Shown: piece after piece, positions 1 to 13,300 of the stretch | Layout of the letters: each line of letters begins with the position of its first letter | Numbering within the stretch: the first letter of the stretch is position 1 | Source: Helochares maculicollis | Taxonomy: Eukaryota > Arthropoda > Insecta > Coleoptera > Hydrophilidae | DNA length: 64,000 nucleotides | Direction of reading: 5' to 3' | NCBI GenBank assembly: GCA_033557835.1 | Contig: JAWQRO010000001.1 | Span: forward strand, 1 to 64,000 | Position numbers and translations under genes: made by a program | The notes under the pieces: model-generated | What the model was told of the DNA's origin: nothing | Databases searched by the model: none | The model's input: only the letters and a program-made list of their open reading frames with translations

Positions 1-1340
1 TATGTTTAATTAATTGTTTAGCTATTCGATTAAAAAATCCCACACTCACTTTGCGGACAGTGGAATTATGCAACCGGGACAAGGATACTACTTATTATAT
101 AGATCCTATTATAACAAGGTTAATATAGCGATCATTTGCATGTGAACTTCAATATGAAATATTCAGATTTTGACACTTGTGCACTCGCGCAAATTTACTT
201 AATATTCTTTGATTGGCTAGCACCTGGTTTAACACATACTTTATTCTGTGTGTGTGGTTGCTGTTCTTAACTGCACCACATCACACGATTCTTCTGTTAA
301 CAAGCTGCTGCATTACACAATACTTTGCAATTTAAAAAGAGCCACCAGTTTACATCAATGATAAAAATAAACATTCTCCTTTGAGTATGTTTGCGTTTGT
401 AACTTTACATATTTATAATTTTCGGCTTGAGTAAGCTGATTTAGGTCGTGAATTGTCGTTATTCCGGCAAGGTTGTACAGAGATGTACATCTTATTCACG
501 CCTATCATATGGAACTAGGGAAAGCCTTATCTGCCTTAAAATTAATATTGACTTATTTTTATATTTGCACGCCAGGAAATAAAATATGTTAAAGTTATCT
601 ACAGTAAGGATATTGTGCAAGCCCTCGCACTTTACAGTTTTATTTCATGTTGCAGAATCTAGAACAATTTAAGACATTATGGCTTATTTTTTCAATTTAT
701 TCAACACTGTCCAATTTGCTAACCAACGTTTTTAAAATTTTAACCCAAACTAATCTCAATTGCTAAGTAAATCATAGTTTTACGACATAATCTTCGTGCA
801 GTAATGAGATAAAGATAAAGCACAACACTGAAAAATTAATAACAAGTAAATGGCAGCAATACTTCAAAAACTTATACTATTAAAAGTTATAAAATATATT
901 TTCTGCAGTTGCATTGATCACATTTACGAAAACAAAACGTGGAAAACCAATTCCACAAGACTCTCGAATCAACCATTCTCAACCTCCCGATTGCACATCC
1001 TTTTCCGAACGCGCATGGCCACTGTATTATCAGAGTTATTTTCTTTTCAGTATGAGACGGCACGGAGAGAGAGTCGCAACACGAAAGCGCAACTCTCAAA
1101 AACACCGGCTATTTTATTTACCAATCGCCTTACCGTAAACATTAGTTCATTTCGACCGAATCGGGTACCATTTTCGGCATTCCTCTGAATCGAAAAGACT
1201 TACGTAAAGCGATTGTTCCTTGGGAAAAACCGACCGGATTAATGGAAAGTCTATTTTAAGCGATTTTCGTGCGGAAAATTTCGCTTTATGTGTGATGTTT
1301 TGTTTCTTGTACTAATAAAGTGTTAATAAAATTAGTGATA
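1..1340 (+). other. Sequence upstream of the alternative first exon of shot
   Basis: No convincing exon on either strand. For full-length shot this is probably intron; for the isoform starting at 1341 it holds the promoter and 5' leader. An in-frame TGA at 1293-1295 precedes the ATG at 1341 with no in-frame ATG between. The stretch 1000-1260 is richer in CpG than its surroundings, and TCAGTATGAG near 1048 resembles an arthropod initiator (TCAGT), although the preceding pyrimidine run would also fit a splice acceptor. A repeat copy lies at 264-380. Confidence 0.4.
264..380 (+). repeat. Diverged dispersed repeat, copy 1
   Basis: About 117 bp aligns along its whole length, with small indels, to 5659-5775 in the same orientation. 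Shared blocks include ACCACATCACA, TTAACAAG and GTGATAAAAA/ATGATAAAAA. No terminal repeats or coding capacity are seen. It is an old intronic duplication or two copies of an unknown short element. Confidence 0.7.
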
Positions 1341-1391
1341 ATGGATGACGAAGCTTATAACTTCCAGTTCGAACTGGGAAAAATTGATTGG
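1341..1391 (+). CDS. shot: shot alternative first coding exon (17 residues)
   Basis: ATG opens a 17-codon acidic peptide beginning MDDEAYNF and ending GKIDW, followed by a GTCAGT donor at 1392 and preceded by an in-frame stop 48 nt upstream. It ends in phase 0, exactly what the exon at 6434 needs. It would start a shot isoform without actin-binding or plakin domains, like the known mammalian MACF1 isoform that begins just before its plakin repeats. The start is supported by frame and splice logic only; a transcript is needed to confirm it. Confidence 0.6.
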
Positions 1392-4300
1392 GTCAGTATT
1401 ATTTCATAGAGGGGTGCATTTTACGTCCATATGCAAAATATAACCTGTTTGTTTGGTTCGCGATATCACAATATTAATGCTATTTTTAAATTATTATATC
1501 AGCATGGCAAGTATTGTTTTTGGCACGATCGTTAGTGAAGTAAATGCGCTTTCCATACCATAAAATTTCAACAAATTCGTCTCGGTTAATGCTGGATATA
1601 AACTCTGATTTATTGGCATCTCGATGCAAAATCGCAGCCAAATTTTTTGAGAGGTTACTATTTTCAAAACTATTTCAATTTGAAACAGTATAATCAATTA
1701 TTTATGAGAATAATTTTAAATTTAGTATAATGATAATGGTTATTTAATCTTATTTTTTTAAACTGTTGTCATGAATGTGCTACAATTACTTAATTTTGCC
1801 AATAAAATCCCCTGAGTTATATTTGGAAAGATATCGAAAATATCATAATGGACTTTACAGTTTTATAAAAACAAATCCTTTAAGTGCCTTTTACACTATT
1901 AGGAGATTAAGAAACTTATCATAGTTATCTATTAGTTTATAATATCAAAAATAAGAGATAATTGATAACTCAAGTGTGTACTTTCATATTCGTGTTTATT
2001 TAATATTATTTATAAAAGAAAAATTATTGCTTATCACTTCTAATATCAACAACATTTTTTAGGCCCGCACTTTTTTGTCAAAATGAAATTTCATTCTTCA
2101 AACTGATACGAGGTTTCCAGAAATGAAATTATGCTTACGGTTAATGTTAAAACAAGGTTCAGTAAACTTTTCACACGTAACAATTATTGGGCTAAGTACA
2201 ATTTATATTACGGTCCTTGCAATAAACATCAGAATTAACACGAGACAAACATTTCCGGAAATTTCTTCCAAAAACCTCGTTTGTCAACTTATAGGTCAAA
2301 GTCTTTCGCAAATTTAACGAATCTTTTTGGTGCAAAATACTTTTATAGAAAGCCCCATCCGCTTTAAGTTAATAATTTAAGCGAATCATTTAAATACAAC
2401 ACGGGAATGCTTCATGGACTCCGTTAGTCTCATTCCTTCTGCAACAGATGATTTATTAGAAAGTTCATTATTATGCACTAATATTTACGATTTCTTGTAA
2501 TTTCTTCTTAGTTGTTAACACAGTGGCAATTGCAAGTCGAATTAGTTAAAAAATTATGTTCACATTCTAATCTTCTGTATAAACATTTTTGATCTGCGAT
2601 TACAAGGTTACCTAAAGAACAATTCATGCCCAACAAATCAATCTACACAAACTATTACCGCTTGGTATTCGTGTTTTGTAGTAAGAGAAACGCCTCAAAA
2701 TCAATATCAACTAAATTTTAATGGACTTGACTTACCATACACAACCGGAAAATCGTTGGAAATTAAAAAGTAGGCACTTTAATAGTATAAGAATTGACTT
2801 CCAGGGGGTATATTGATCTCATACGTGTCGCGCCCTGCATATGCTGCATCATTAGGAAAACTTCTGGGAAATTTAACCCCTTTGATCGCAGGAAACTTTA
2901 TGCTTCAGATGCATTTGAAAGCGAAAAACTAATAATTCAGTCTGAAACTTCGCCAGTGGGCGAGATTTTGACATGCAAATTAATGTGGGTGTTTATTTAC
3001 CTCACGCTTCTAAGAATGCCGATTCATTATGAATGTCAATGAAAAAGCATTTGTTACTCAATTGAGGAATGGGTGAAGGTGAAATATTTTGATCAATGGT
3101 CACGATTTTTTACCGCTGAATGCCCAGTTTACATTCAAGCTTTTACTCCTAAATTACTGGGCTGTTCAATAAGTTTTCGGTTCGATAAAAGAGGGCGTTG
3201 TTACTAGCCTAAATTTTTTTGTCATATTAGTACACTCTTTATATGAACGTATGTGAAGTTTCATTTCGATCTGTCAATTCATTTATTGTTTACAAGCCAT
3301 TTAATATCGACGTGCCCTAGCATTTTTTTACAATGGGAAAATCAAGTATCGTGCAGTGATTGAATTTTTATTTTTGAAAGGTTTAAAAGCAGAGAAAATT
3401 TATGAAAGAATATTGAAAGTATGTAAGATCTCTTCCTCCTCAATTAGTAATGAGAAAAATGGGTTGCTGAATTTAATAGTAGTCGTACAACCCTTAAAGG
3501 CGATCCGCGGCAAGGTCGTCCAAAACAGCAACAACACTAGAAATTTTAGAAAAATACAGAATATCGTATTGAAAAATCGTCAAGTGAATGCTAGAGATTT
3601 ATTAGAAGCCCTACAATAGGTCTCTCATTGGTCAGTGTAAATCCTATTTTGACTGAAGTATTGGGTTTCCGAAAGCTGTGTGCACAATTTGTGTCGCATT
3701 CGCTAACAGTGGAAGAAAAACACATTCTCAGAAACATTTGGAGCGTTTTCAAAAGTATAAAGTGGATATTGATTCATCACTATGGATGAGACTTGGATCT
3801 ATCACCATGATCTTGAATCAAAACAAGAGGCTAATGAGTGGTGTGAACGTCGTTCTTCGGCTCCGAAACGAATTCGTGTCCGGAAATCAGCCAAAAACAC
3901 ATTCGAATGCGACTTTTTCAAAAACATTTGGCGCGTTTTCGAAAGGATAAAGTAGATTTTTTTGTCGATTCATTACTATGAATAAGACATGTCTATCACC
4001 ATGATCCTGAATGAAAGCAAGAGGCGATGTGAACCTGCTTTCGAAATGCGTTCGTGTCCAGATCGGTTAAAATGGTGTTAGCATCAGTTTTTTTGGGATG
4101 CGAAAGGAATTTTGTTTGTGGATGATTTGCAAACTGGTAAAATAATAAATTCTGTAACATTTTAGACCAGCTGAAGGAAAAATTGACGTAATAGATCCTG
4201 TTTACAGAAGAAAAAAAAACATTTTTCATCAGGACAATGCACTGTGTCACAAGAGCATTTTGGCAATGACTAAAATCCATGAATTAAAGTTCCAATTGTT

Positions 4301-7300
4301 GGAGCAACCACCATATTCACCAGATTTGGCCCCTAGCGACATCCATCTGGTTACAAGCCTAAAAAAATGCATTCTGTGATTCTCACTTCAAGGATGGAAT
4401 TCATAAATTGGAATCTCGTTGGAACAAGTGTAATGATATTCATGAAGACTATACTGAATAATATAATAATAAAAAGTATATTTCAAACCATAAAATTGTG
4501 TTTTCCTTATACGTACAACCGCAACACTTATTGAACAATCTGGTAAAAGTGTATTTGTCTAAAATTATAGCAAGTGTATCACTTCTTAAGTTGTTAATTT
4601 GTGGATACCTCAGTTTAACTATTTCAGGGCAGATTTGCAATTTTTTATCAGTTTATTTTTATTTGTTTATTAGATATTTTCTATATCTTTTTCGATTCCT
4701 GGCTTGATAACAAAGTTTTACGTTAAGCTGAAACATCTCGTGGCCTAATGGAATATCTAAAGTTTATTTAGATTTTCTATTGATCTTAATCCTGTCCAAT
4801 CTTAAACAGCCATAATGCTGTTTGATTTCCAAGAATGAAACTAACGCGCTTATTATATTTGTTGCTCCCAAATTCTGTATCTTAATTATTTGCGACATTT
4901 GAACGACCACCCAATTTTCGTGGTTATACAACCCAATTTTTAATTACCAACATATCAAACTACAGTACTATTTATATCTGCAAGTTATGACACGAGTTAG
5001 TTTGCAAAACTTTCGCCTTTCGCATAAATAACCATATTTTAAAACGCATTAATATGCAAATTTCGTAAAAACCTTGAGTTTAATTGGAGGAACTTCTAAT
5101 TCACCGACATATTTTGATTAAGTTATCTCGAGATAAACTGTAAAAAAGATTCCATTTGAAATAAGTTTACCATGCAATAATAGGTTTAGCGAGAATGTTT
5201 CATTAGAAATGTGTGAAAAAATCTTATTCTATTTAATGAATGCCTGACATGCTTTATTTAATAAATAAAACGTTTCGAATACTAATACCTCAACTGTATG
5301 TCCAAATGAAAAAAGGCAAGTTTAAGTAGAAGCTACTATATTATTCGTGTTCCATAGATTGTACAATTGTAGTCATTCTGCATTTAATGCATTGAATCAA
5401 AGGTTGTTTTTAGTATCTAGTGCATAAGTTGATTCATTATTATTAATGAAATAAATGAAACGTCCTTGAACACAGTTATCATTGATGTTATATAGACAGT
5501 TTTAAAATTAGAAATTACACATACTTGCAGTTGTTTTGCTTGAGAAAAATAGTTTGATTTTATTTTAATCTCGTATAAATATCCACACAGATTAAACAGG
5601 AGTTTCGCAAAATTAATACATATTTTTTCTGCACTATAAGTGCGTCTTCACTTTGCTTTTCTAAACTGTACCACATCACAACGATTTGTTATTAACAAGT
5701 CACATCGCTACATAATACTTCCATAACTTAGAAAGACACCACAGTATCATACAGTGATAAAAACTAACACTCTCTTTATTAAACGATTTTGAACTAGTTT
5801 TTTTTCTACTTCTTTAAGAATCTTGTTCCTAATTAATGTGAATGAACTTATCTAGGTGTAAGTGCATATCAATTACATATTAGTTGAAAATCACATTAAT
5901 TATGTTTTGACAATAAAATTAATAATCTTAATGAGAGATTTGCATTAGAAAGGACCTATCTTCTAAGCGATTGACAAACAGGTTTTGAAACATCAAAAAT
6001 GCAATTTCTATTATCCTATTTGGCATTGTGATTGAATAGCAGCCCTTAGAGATTCATAAATACAAAACTCATTAAGCAGATGAAAATTGATCACATTAAA
6101 CCCGATGATTTTTGGTAACTAATGGTATTATTTCATAAGACTTCTTCGTTGATTAACGTATATTCATATGACAAAATATGACGTAGATCCACAATAGAAT
6201 ATCAGAATTAGGTCAAGCACACTCTTATGGTTAATGCGCAAATATTGTAACTATATGTTTACAATCCATAAACCAAACCCGAAAAACTACTGTTATATTC
6301 AAATAAACCTACCGAAACTACATGTATTTGGTTAATATATATTAAGAAACACCAGGAGACTCTTCGAAATTACAATTTACAAAATGCTATTACATTCAAA
6401 TCCTTTAACAAATGTTAATCAATTGCTTTACAGAGGCTGGTAGAACAGATGCAACCTCCTCCATTTAAGACTTTCCGGTCAGAATTCCACATAAGCAGCG
6501 CAACCGAGCACTCTTCCACCTATACCTCTACTACACACTACAGTAAACAGTAAGTCCTTAGCAAATATGAATACGGTTTTAATTTTGTGACATATCTCGC
6601 TCACTTTTAAATCAAATCCCAAATTTTTACCTTTTATCAACTTGGGTAAAAACTTCAATTCTTTAAGATGAACAAATTATATATTAAATTATAATAGATT
6701 AAATGACTTCAAAACTATACTATCTAATAGAATATAAAATATTTCATACTTATTAAAATTATTTCAACTCAGTCCAAAATGTCAAACTTTCCATTAAAAT
6801 ATTTCAACAATATACAAAGTGAGTAAGATGACAAAAATTTTCTGCCATTTGCATGTTAATTTAACACAAAAATCTGCCCTAACAGGTATATTCAAACAAC
6901 GAAAAAAGAAAACGGCACCAATATAACAATCAAATCCCCAAATAATTGTAACACTGATGAATTCGACAACATAACCAACGGTCGACCCCCTGATAAATAC
7001 ACGAGCACCACCCACATAACCCCTGACATGTCGCAAAACTGGGGCACTAGTATGCAATTTAGTGAAATTAAATCCCTGAAACGAGTCCACAAGGTCCATG
7101 AAGGTATAGGAACAGACAATATTAACGATGTAGTAGGCATCGTTAATCCATACACCGGAGAAATGATGACTGTTGGAGATGCCATCGCACAAAGAATATT
7201 GGACGTTCGTACGGGTAAAATAGTTGCATCTCCAGACAATAGCCAGATAACAATTGAAGAAGCCGAACGCAGGAAGTTGATTGATTCTAAAATAGTTGAA

Positions 7301-10300
7301 AGGCTGTACGGACCTTGTGGGGATGGCCGAAGCCTTACGCTTCTTGAAGCTATACAAAGAGAAATTTATGAAGCCGAACATGGCTACTTGGATCCATCAG
7401 AAAAACGAATGAAGGTAACACATTCTATGTCAGTTGAAGAAGATAACGATGGAACAGTTGTAACTCATGAGCGCAAAGTTGTGACTAGACCTGTGTCTTT
7501 GTATGATGCAATTAATCACGGTTTGGTTGATGATAAATCAGGTTGGATTGTGGACCGTAATTCAGGGCATAAATTCCAAGTTGATACCGCGATCAACGTT
7601 AAACTACTCGATGGGGAAATCCGGGAAATTGTAGACACAAAACAAGACACTAAATTAACCTTGCGGCAAGCTATTGAAAAAGGTATTATCAACCCTAAAT
7701 TGGGGAAATATGTATTGGGCCCAGAAAAACTATCACTTGCAGAAGCAAAACGCCGGCAATTAATTGTAAAACCGATGACTTTAAAAGAGGTTTGCGACCT
7801 AAACATTTTGACTAACGATGGAAAAATTCTATCACCGGCTCACCACACAAAACTAACAATTTGGGAAGCGGTTTCTAGGGGGGTCTTAGATTTAAATAAA
7901 ACGAAGTCTATATTCAATAGCAGCACAGGTAGATTAATTACTTTAGAAGAAGCAATTAATTTAGGTATCATTACTCCAGAAGGTAGTTTTAAAGATCCAG
8001 AGACAACCGAAACTTTCAGTATTCAAGAAGCAGTTTACCGAGGGTATGTTATAGCTGTTGCCCAAAAGTCAATATTTAATATCGATTGCTTCCAAACTCC
8101 AGACAAATCAGATTACATAAGCTTCAATGCAGCAAATGCCAAAGGTTTCATAAGCAAAAAGCACGACGGTAGCTTAGTAACAAATCTAACAAGTGGTAAA
8201 CTAGTACCTTTTTCAGAAGGCATTATGTCAGGAATAGTCAAGCCAGAAGTTTATGAAAAATTAAATCTTAAAATAGGTATTTTTGAAAACGGAAATGAAT
8301 TAACAATTTTAGAAGCTGTTTTTCGTGGTTATATAGACCCAAAAACCGGCGATCTTCTAGATATAAGTAAAAATAAAGTTGTGCCTTTAAATGATGCTAT
8401 TGCACAAAATTTGATTACTTTAGAGGGTGCTTGTTTGTTGACGACTTTATTGATAATTAATGTTGAAACTAGAATTACTAGTAAAGTTATTTCTAGGTAT
8501 GTTACTGTGAACTCATCAAATAATGCTCAATTTATACATAGTAAAATTTCGTATAGTGAGGCTGTGTCTAGGGGCTTAATTGATAACGACAGACAAACGT
8601 TTCGGGATCCAGAAACTAACGAGACTATTTCAATTGTACAAGCTCTTACTGATGGAAAATTATCACCAGATACAGAAGTGTCACCTGGAAAAAATACAGG
8701 GGCATATCCTAAAGTAACATCACACTCAGTTGATATCAAATCACCAAATAAGGCCACAATCAAAGTAATACAACTTAAACAAGAACCAATTGAGCATCAT
8801 GTAACAACACAATCTCATGTGTTGTATTCCGAACCCTCTATTCAAACTGTTCAAACAACATTCCCCAGCACTACTACCCATTATTATACAACTGATAAAT
8901 CAACTGTTTATACCACAGTTCCATCCATGAGTACCACGCATATTGCACCTCAAAATGCTAAAACTGTAACAACTGACTTTTTAACCAACGAAAGACAAAG
9001 CGTAATGGAAAAGCAAGTATTTGAATTACCACCAGATGGGTGGAGCCTTGCAGATGCGATCAACCAAAAGCTATTCGATCCAGATACCGGACTTTTCACT
9101 ATTCCAGGTACCGATAGATTGGTGAGCTTTGAAGAATGCATCAACTTAAAATTGATAAACCCCAATTCAGCTGTAGTTTTTGAGCCAAACACCAAGAGAA
9201 AAACCAGCTTGGTACGCAGCTTAGAAAAGAAATTCATTGATGGAATTGGACGATATTACTTGGATAATGACAGAATCACAATGAAAGAAGCCATCAATCA
9301 AAACTATATTCATTTAGAAACACCAATGGAAACTGAACACACCACACAGCGTTTACTTCAAATAACGAAAGAAACTGGTAAACCAGATAAAGTGGAAGTT
9401 TCTGATGTCTTTGAAAACAATTCACCAATATACACTGAAGTGAGCCCTAAACACGCTTGCACAGGCTTAATCCAAACTGAAACTGGGCTCATTTTCGATC
9501 CGGTTACATCACAAGTTATCATCCCAGATGGTAACACATCCAAAAGTCTCATAGAAGCTGTCCAAGATGAAAGTATTCCAGCAACTGCAGTCAAAGTGAA
9601 AGATCCAAAATCAGGAAAAGAAATAACTATAAAGGAAGCCATTTCCAAGAATATAATTGATGAATCAACAGGAACGTATATAAGCAAATCGGGGCGAAAA
9701 ATTCCTTTGAGTGATGCTGTTAAATTTGGTCTTTTAACTGTAGTGGGCGCTCCGATCGTAGGTACTCAGACAATAGTCAAAATAATCAAATCCCACATAG
9801 TTATTGATCCTAAAACTAATAAAGCAATTCCAATTGAAGTTGCTTATGAAAAAGATATTTTAAATGATAGCTCCAATGACACCTCACCGACTGAAGGTAA
9901 ACCCACAAATATCCTCATTAAAAACCCACAAACTAATGAAGTGTACACACCTGAAACAGCAGTAGAGCAAGGTGTCATATCGAAAGAACATCTTGAAAAA
10001 TTGTTAGCTGAAGAGGATGGGCCTGAAAACTTCAAAGTAATGGATACGGTTTCCATTAGCTTAGAAGATGACTATAAATCTCCTGCTGAAAAGACTCGAA
10101 GTCGAATTACAGTCGAACCCAAATATAACGTAGCCATCGGTCGAGCACATTCTCGCAGTCCTGACCGTGAAGCGAAGAAGGTTGTGCTGCAAAAATTGAG
10201 GAAGAAGATTGTTAAACCGAAAGATGCTGTTGAAAATGGCATAATAGATACAGAAACTGCAGATCTTTTAAATAAAAAAGATATTTTCGTAACACCAGAT

Positions 10301-13300
10301 GGCGAAAGGCTCAATTTACAAGAAGCCATAGAATACAACAAGTTAGATGGAGAACAAGGAAAAATCGTTGATGTTCAAAGAGGTGATGTTGTTACCATAA
10401 ATGAAGCAATTTCTAGGGGAATTTTAGATCCGAATGGAACCAACGAACTGTTACTTCCTCTCAATTACAGCCTTTCTGTGCCTGAGCTCTTTGAGCAAGG
10501 GTTGATTGATCCAAACACCAATAAAATAGTGCATCCAGAGACTGGAGCTCATTTGACGTTAAAAGATGCAATTATCTGTGATATTGTAGATCCATTAAGT
10601 AAAATAGTTGATGCGTCAGGGAAGGAAATAACTTTAGAAGAAGCGTTGGAAAAGGGTACCATTGATGATAAGAGTTGTAAAGTCAAAACTAAGTTAGGTA
10701 GTGTAGATTTACAAACAGCTGTCGTCAACAAAATATTTGAAAAACACATTCCTAAAACAAGTGAAGAAATAGCTCCTGCTGGTATGACATTCCCAGTAGC
10801 TTTAAAACGAGGTTTAATAGATTTAAATAATCAAGAAATTATACATCCAATAACACAAAAACGAATCCCCTTGGAAGAAGCCATAAAGGATGGTTTCATA
10901 ATGTCCATGCCTTATCCATCCTGTAATGATGCTGTAAAGGTGGAAGATGCAATACAAGCGAATTTGATTGATGAAGATAAGGGAACAATGCAACATCCCA
11001 GAACAGGAGAACTAGTTCCTATCTCTGAAGCAATTGAAAGTGGTCTTCTGATTATAAAGCCTATGACAGTAATTCCAATTACTACATTCACTGAGACCCA
11101 AACTAAAGTTCATACTGTGACAACTAAAACAATCGAGCTTCTTTCTGGGTACAACCTAATAGATGCTACAAAAGTTCTAAACATGCAAACGGGAGAGATA
11201 ATTTCTTTTGAAGATGCTAAACTGCAAGGCATCATAGTTGATGACCATGAAACTCAGAATGAAATTACTCTGAAAGGTATTGTGCATAAAATGTCATTTT
11301 CAGAAGCTCTTAACAAAGGTCTTGTTGATATGAGTGCTGGAACATTCACTGATCCTAAATCGGGAGAAAAAATACTAATTGGGGAAGCACTTAAAGAAGG
11401 CAAATTGGAAGCAGCCACTGTTCTATCTGATGTTGAAATAGAGATGAATGAAGAATTGCCTGTGAAGAAAATCGAAATGAATATTGCCGAAGCGTTTGAT
11501 ACTATTTACGACGAAAAAACCAGCAAATTTGTTGATCCAAATGAACCAAATAAACTGCTCACGTTTACTGAAGCTTTGGAAAAAGAGATTATAGATCCTA
11601 ATTCGGTAATTTATGATGTTAAATCTCAAAAACCTGTTACGATTGAGAAGGCTGTGGAAACTGGCCTAATTGATCCAAAAACAGGTAAGGTGAAGGACGA
11701 AAAATCTGGCAAAAGCTTCGATTTTAAAAATGCTGCTAAAAAAGGACTAATAGCTGTCATTGGCGGGCTTGCAGCACCAGTTGTTGCCCCTGTATTAGCA
11801 GGAGCTGCCGCTGTTAATGCTGTTAAAAGTTACAGAGATAAAAAGAAAAGTAAGACTCCAGAACGACAGGTTGCTGCTGTTGAAGATGTTAAAACATCTG
11901 ATCACAGCGTAACTTATCATACTACTACTACAACTGTCGTTCACACTACAACAACCTCACAAAATACTGATAAGAAACAACCAGTTACTATTGAAATTCA
12001 ACAGATTAAGAGTGATCAAATGGAAGTGGATTCTAAACCAACACATATCAAGCCTAAAAGCGAATTAGGTTTCGATTCAGCTAAACTAATTGAACAAGAA
12101 CGCCAAAATCAAATTTCTACAATGGTGGTTGATGTTGAAAAACCAAAAGAGTTTTCGAGTATGACAACTATAAAAGGAGAACAAAAGCCCGATACTGCAG
12201 AAATATATGATTTGGTGATTGAAAAATATGTTTCAGAAAAAGCACCTACTCCTCCAGATGATGAAATACTGGATGATATTACAGAAATTGAGCAGCAAAT
12301 ACTTGATAATGTAGATGAAAAGCCATTGGAGAGCATTGCAATTGGAGATGCTATTGCCCAAAAGAGAATCGTGCCAACAATATGCAGGATTATTTTTAGT
12401 AATAAAGAACTGCCTTACACAGTTCAGGATGGATTGAACCAAGAACAGCTCAGCCCTCTTGATTTGATTCAGATTGTGGAGAAAAATAAAGTCATTCTAG
12501 TAGATAATCGCCCTATTTCAGTATTATTAATATCCAAAAAGCTAACTCCTCAGAAACTTGCGGAATTAGGCTACTACGACCTTAAACGCAAATGCTTCAT
12601 TAATTCAGAAACATGTGAAAAAATCACATTCTACGATTTCATTTACGAATACAATGTTATTGATTCTGAAACTATTTTAGTTAAAGACCTGGCACAAAAA
12701 ACTCCGACATATATAACATTAGACGAAGCTCTTCGACGTCCCTTAATTGACAAGAATACAGGCCATATGGTAGATCCAAAAACTGGTAAACGCGTACCAT
12801 TCTTCGAAGCAATCAAAATTAAGTGGATTATTAATGCGGACGATAGACCGGTGGAAAAATATGAACCGTTAACATTAGAAGAAATAGTTGAAAGCGAGAC
12901 TTTTGATCCGAAAAATGTAGAAGTTACTGATCCAAAAACTGGTAAAAAGGTTACATTAGTTACAGCATTGAAAACAAATGTTATAGATCCTAATTCTATC
13001 ACAATCCGCGACCCAAAAAATATGCAAATTGTGCCATATTACCAAGCAGTTGATCATCAAATTGTTGATATGAACCGTGGTGTCGTTGTTAACACCGTCA
13101 CTAAGAAGATTATTGAGTTTCCAGTTGCATTTATGGAAGGTTACATTTTGACCATCCCCAGGCCGCTTGCTTTAAAAGTTATCATTGAACGAGGTCTTTA
13201 TGACCCCCAAACTGGTAGAATTAAAGATCCATTGACAAAACAGTTGATTCCACTTTCAGAAGCAATCAATAGAAATATTGTTGATCCTCATATAACAGAA

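Larger units (their letters stand above)
1392..6433 (+). other. Large shot intron
   Basis: About 5 kb with no exon I can support. It contains the mariner remnant at 3157-4543 and repeat copy 2 at 5659-5775; the rest is AT-rich sequence without recognisable structure. Confidence 0.6.

Noticed and set aside
850..1188. 112-residue ORF upstream of the first shot exon
   Set aside because: Low-complexity, no motif, and overlapped by equally long frames on both strands; looks like chance in a CpG-richer leader region.
7028..7030. ATG at 7028 as the start of the plakin-repeat protein
   Set aside because: The frame is open back to a good acceptor at 6885 and joins exon 6434 in phase; 7028 is an internal Met.
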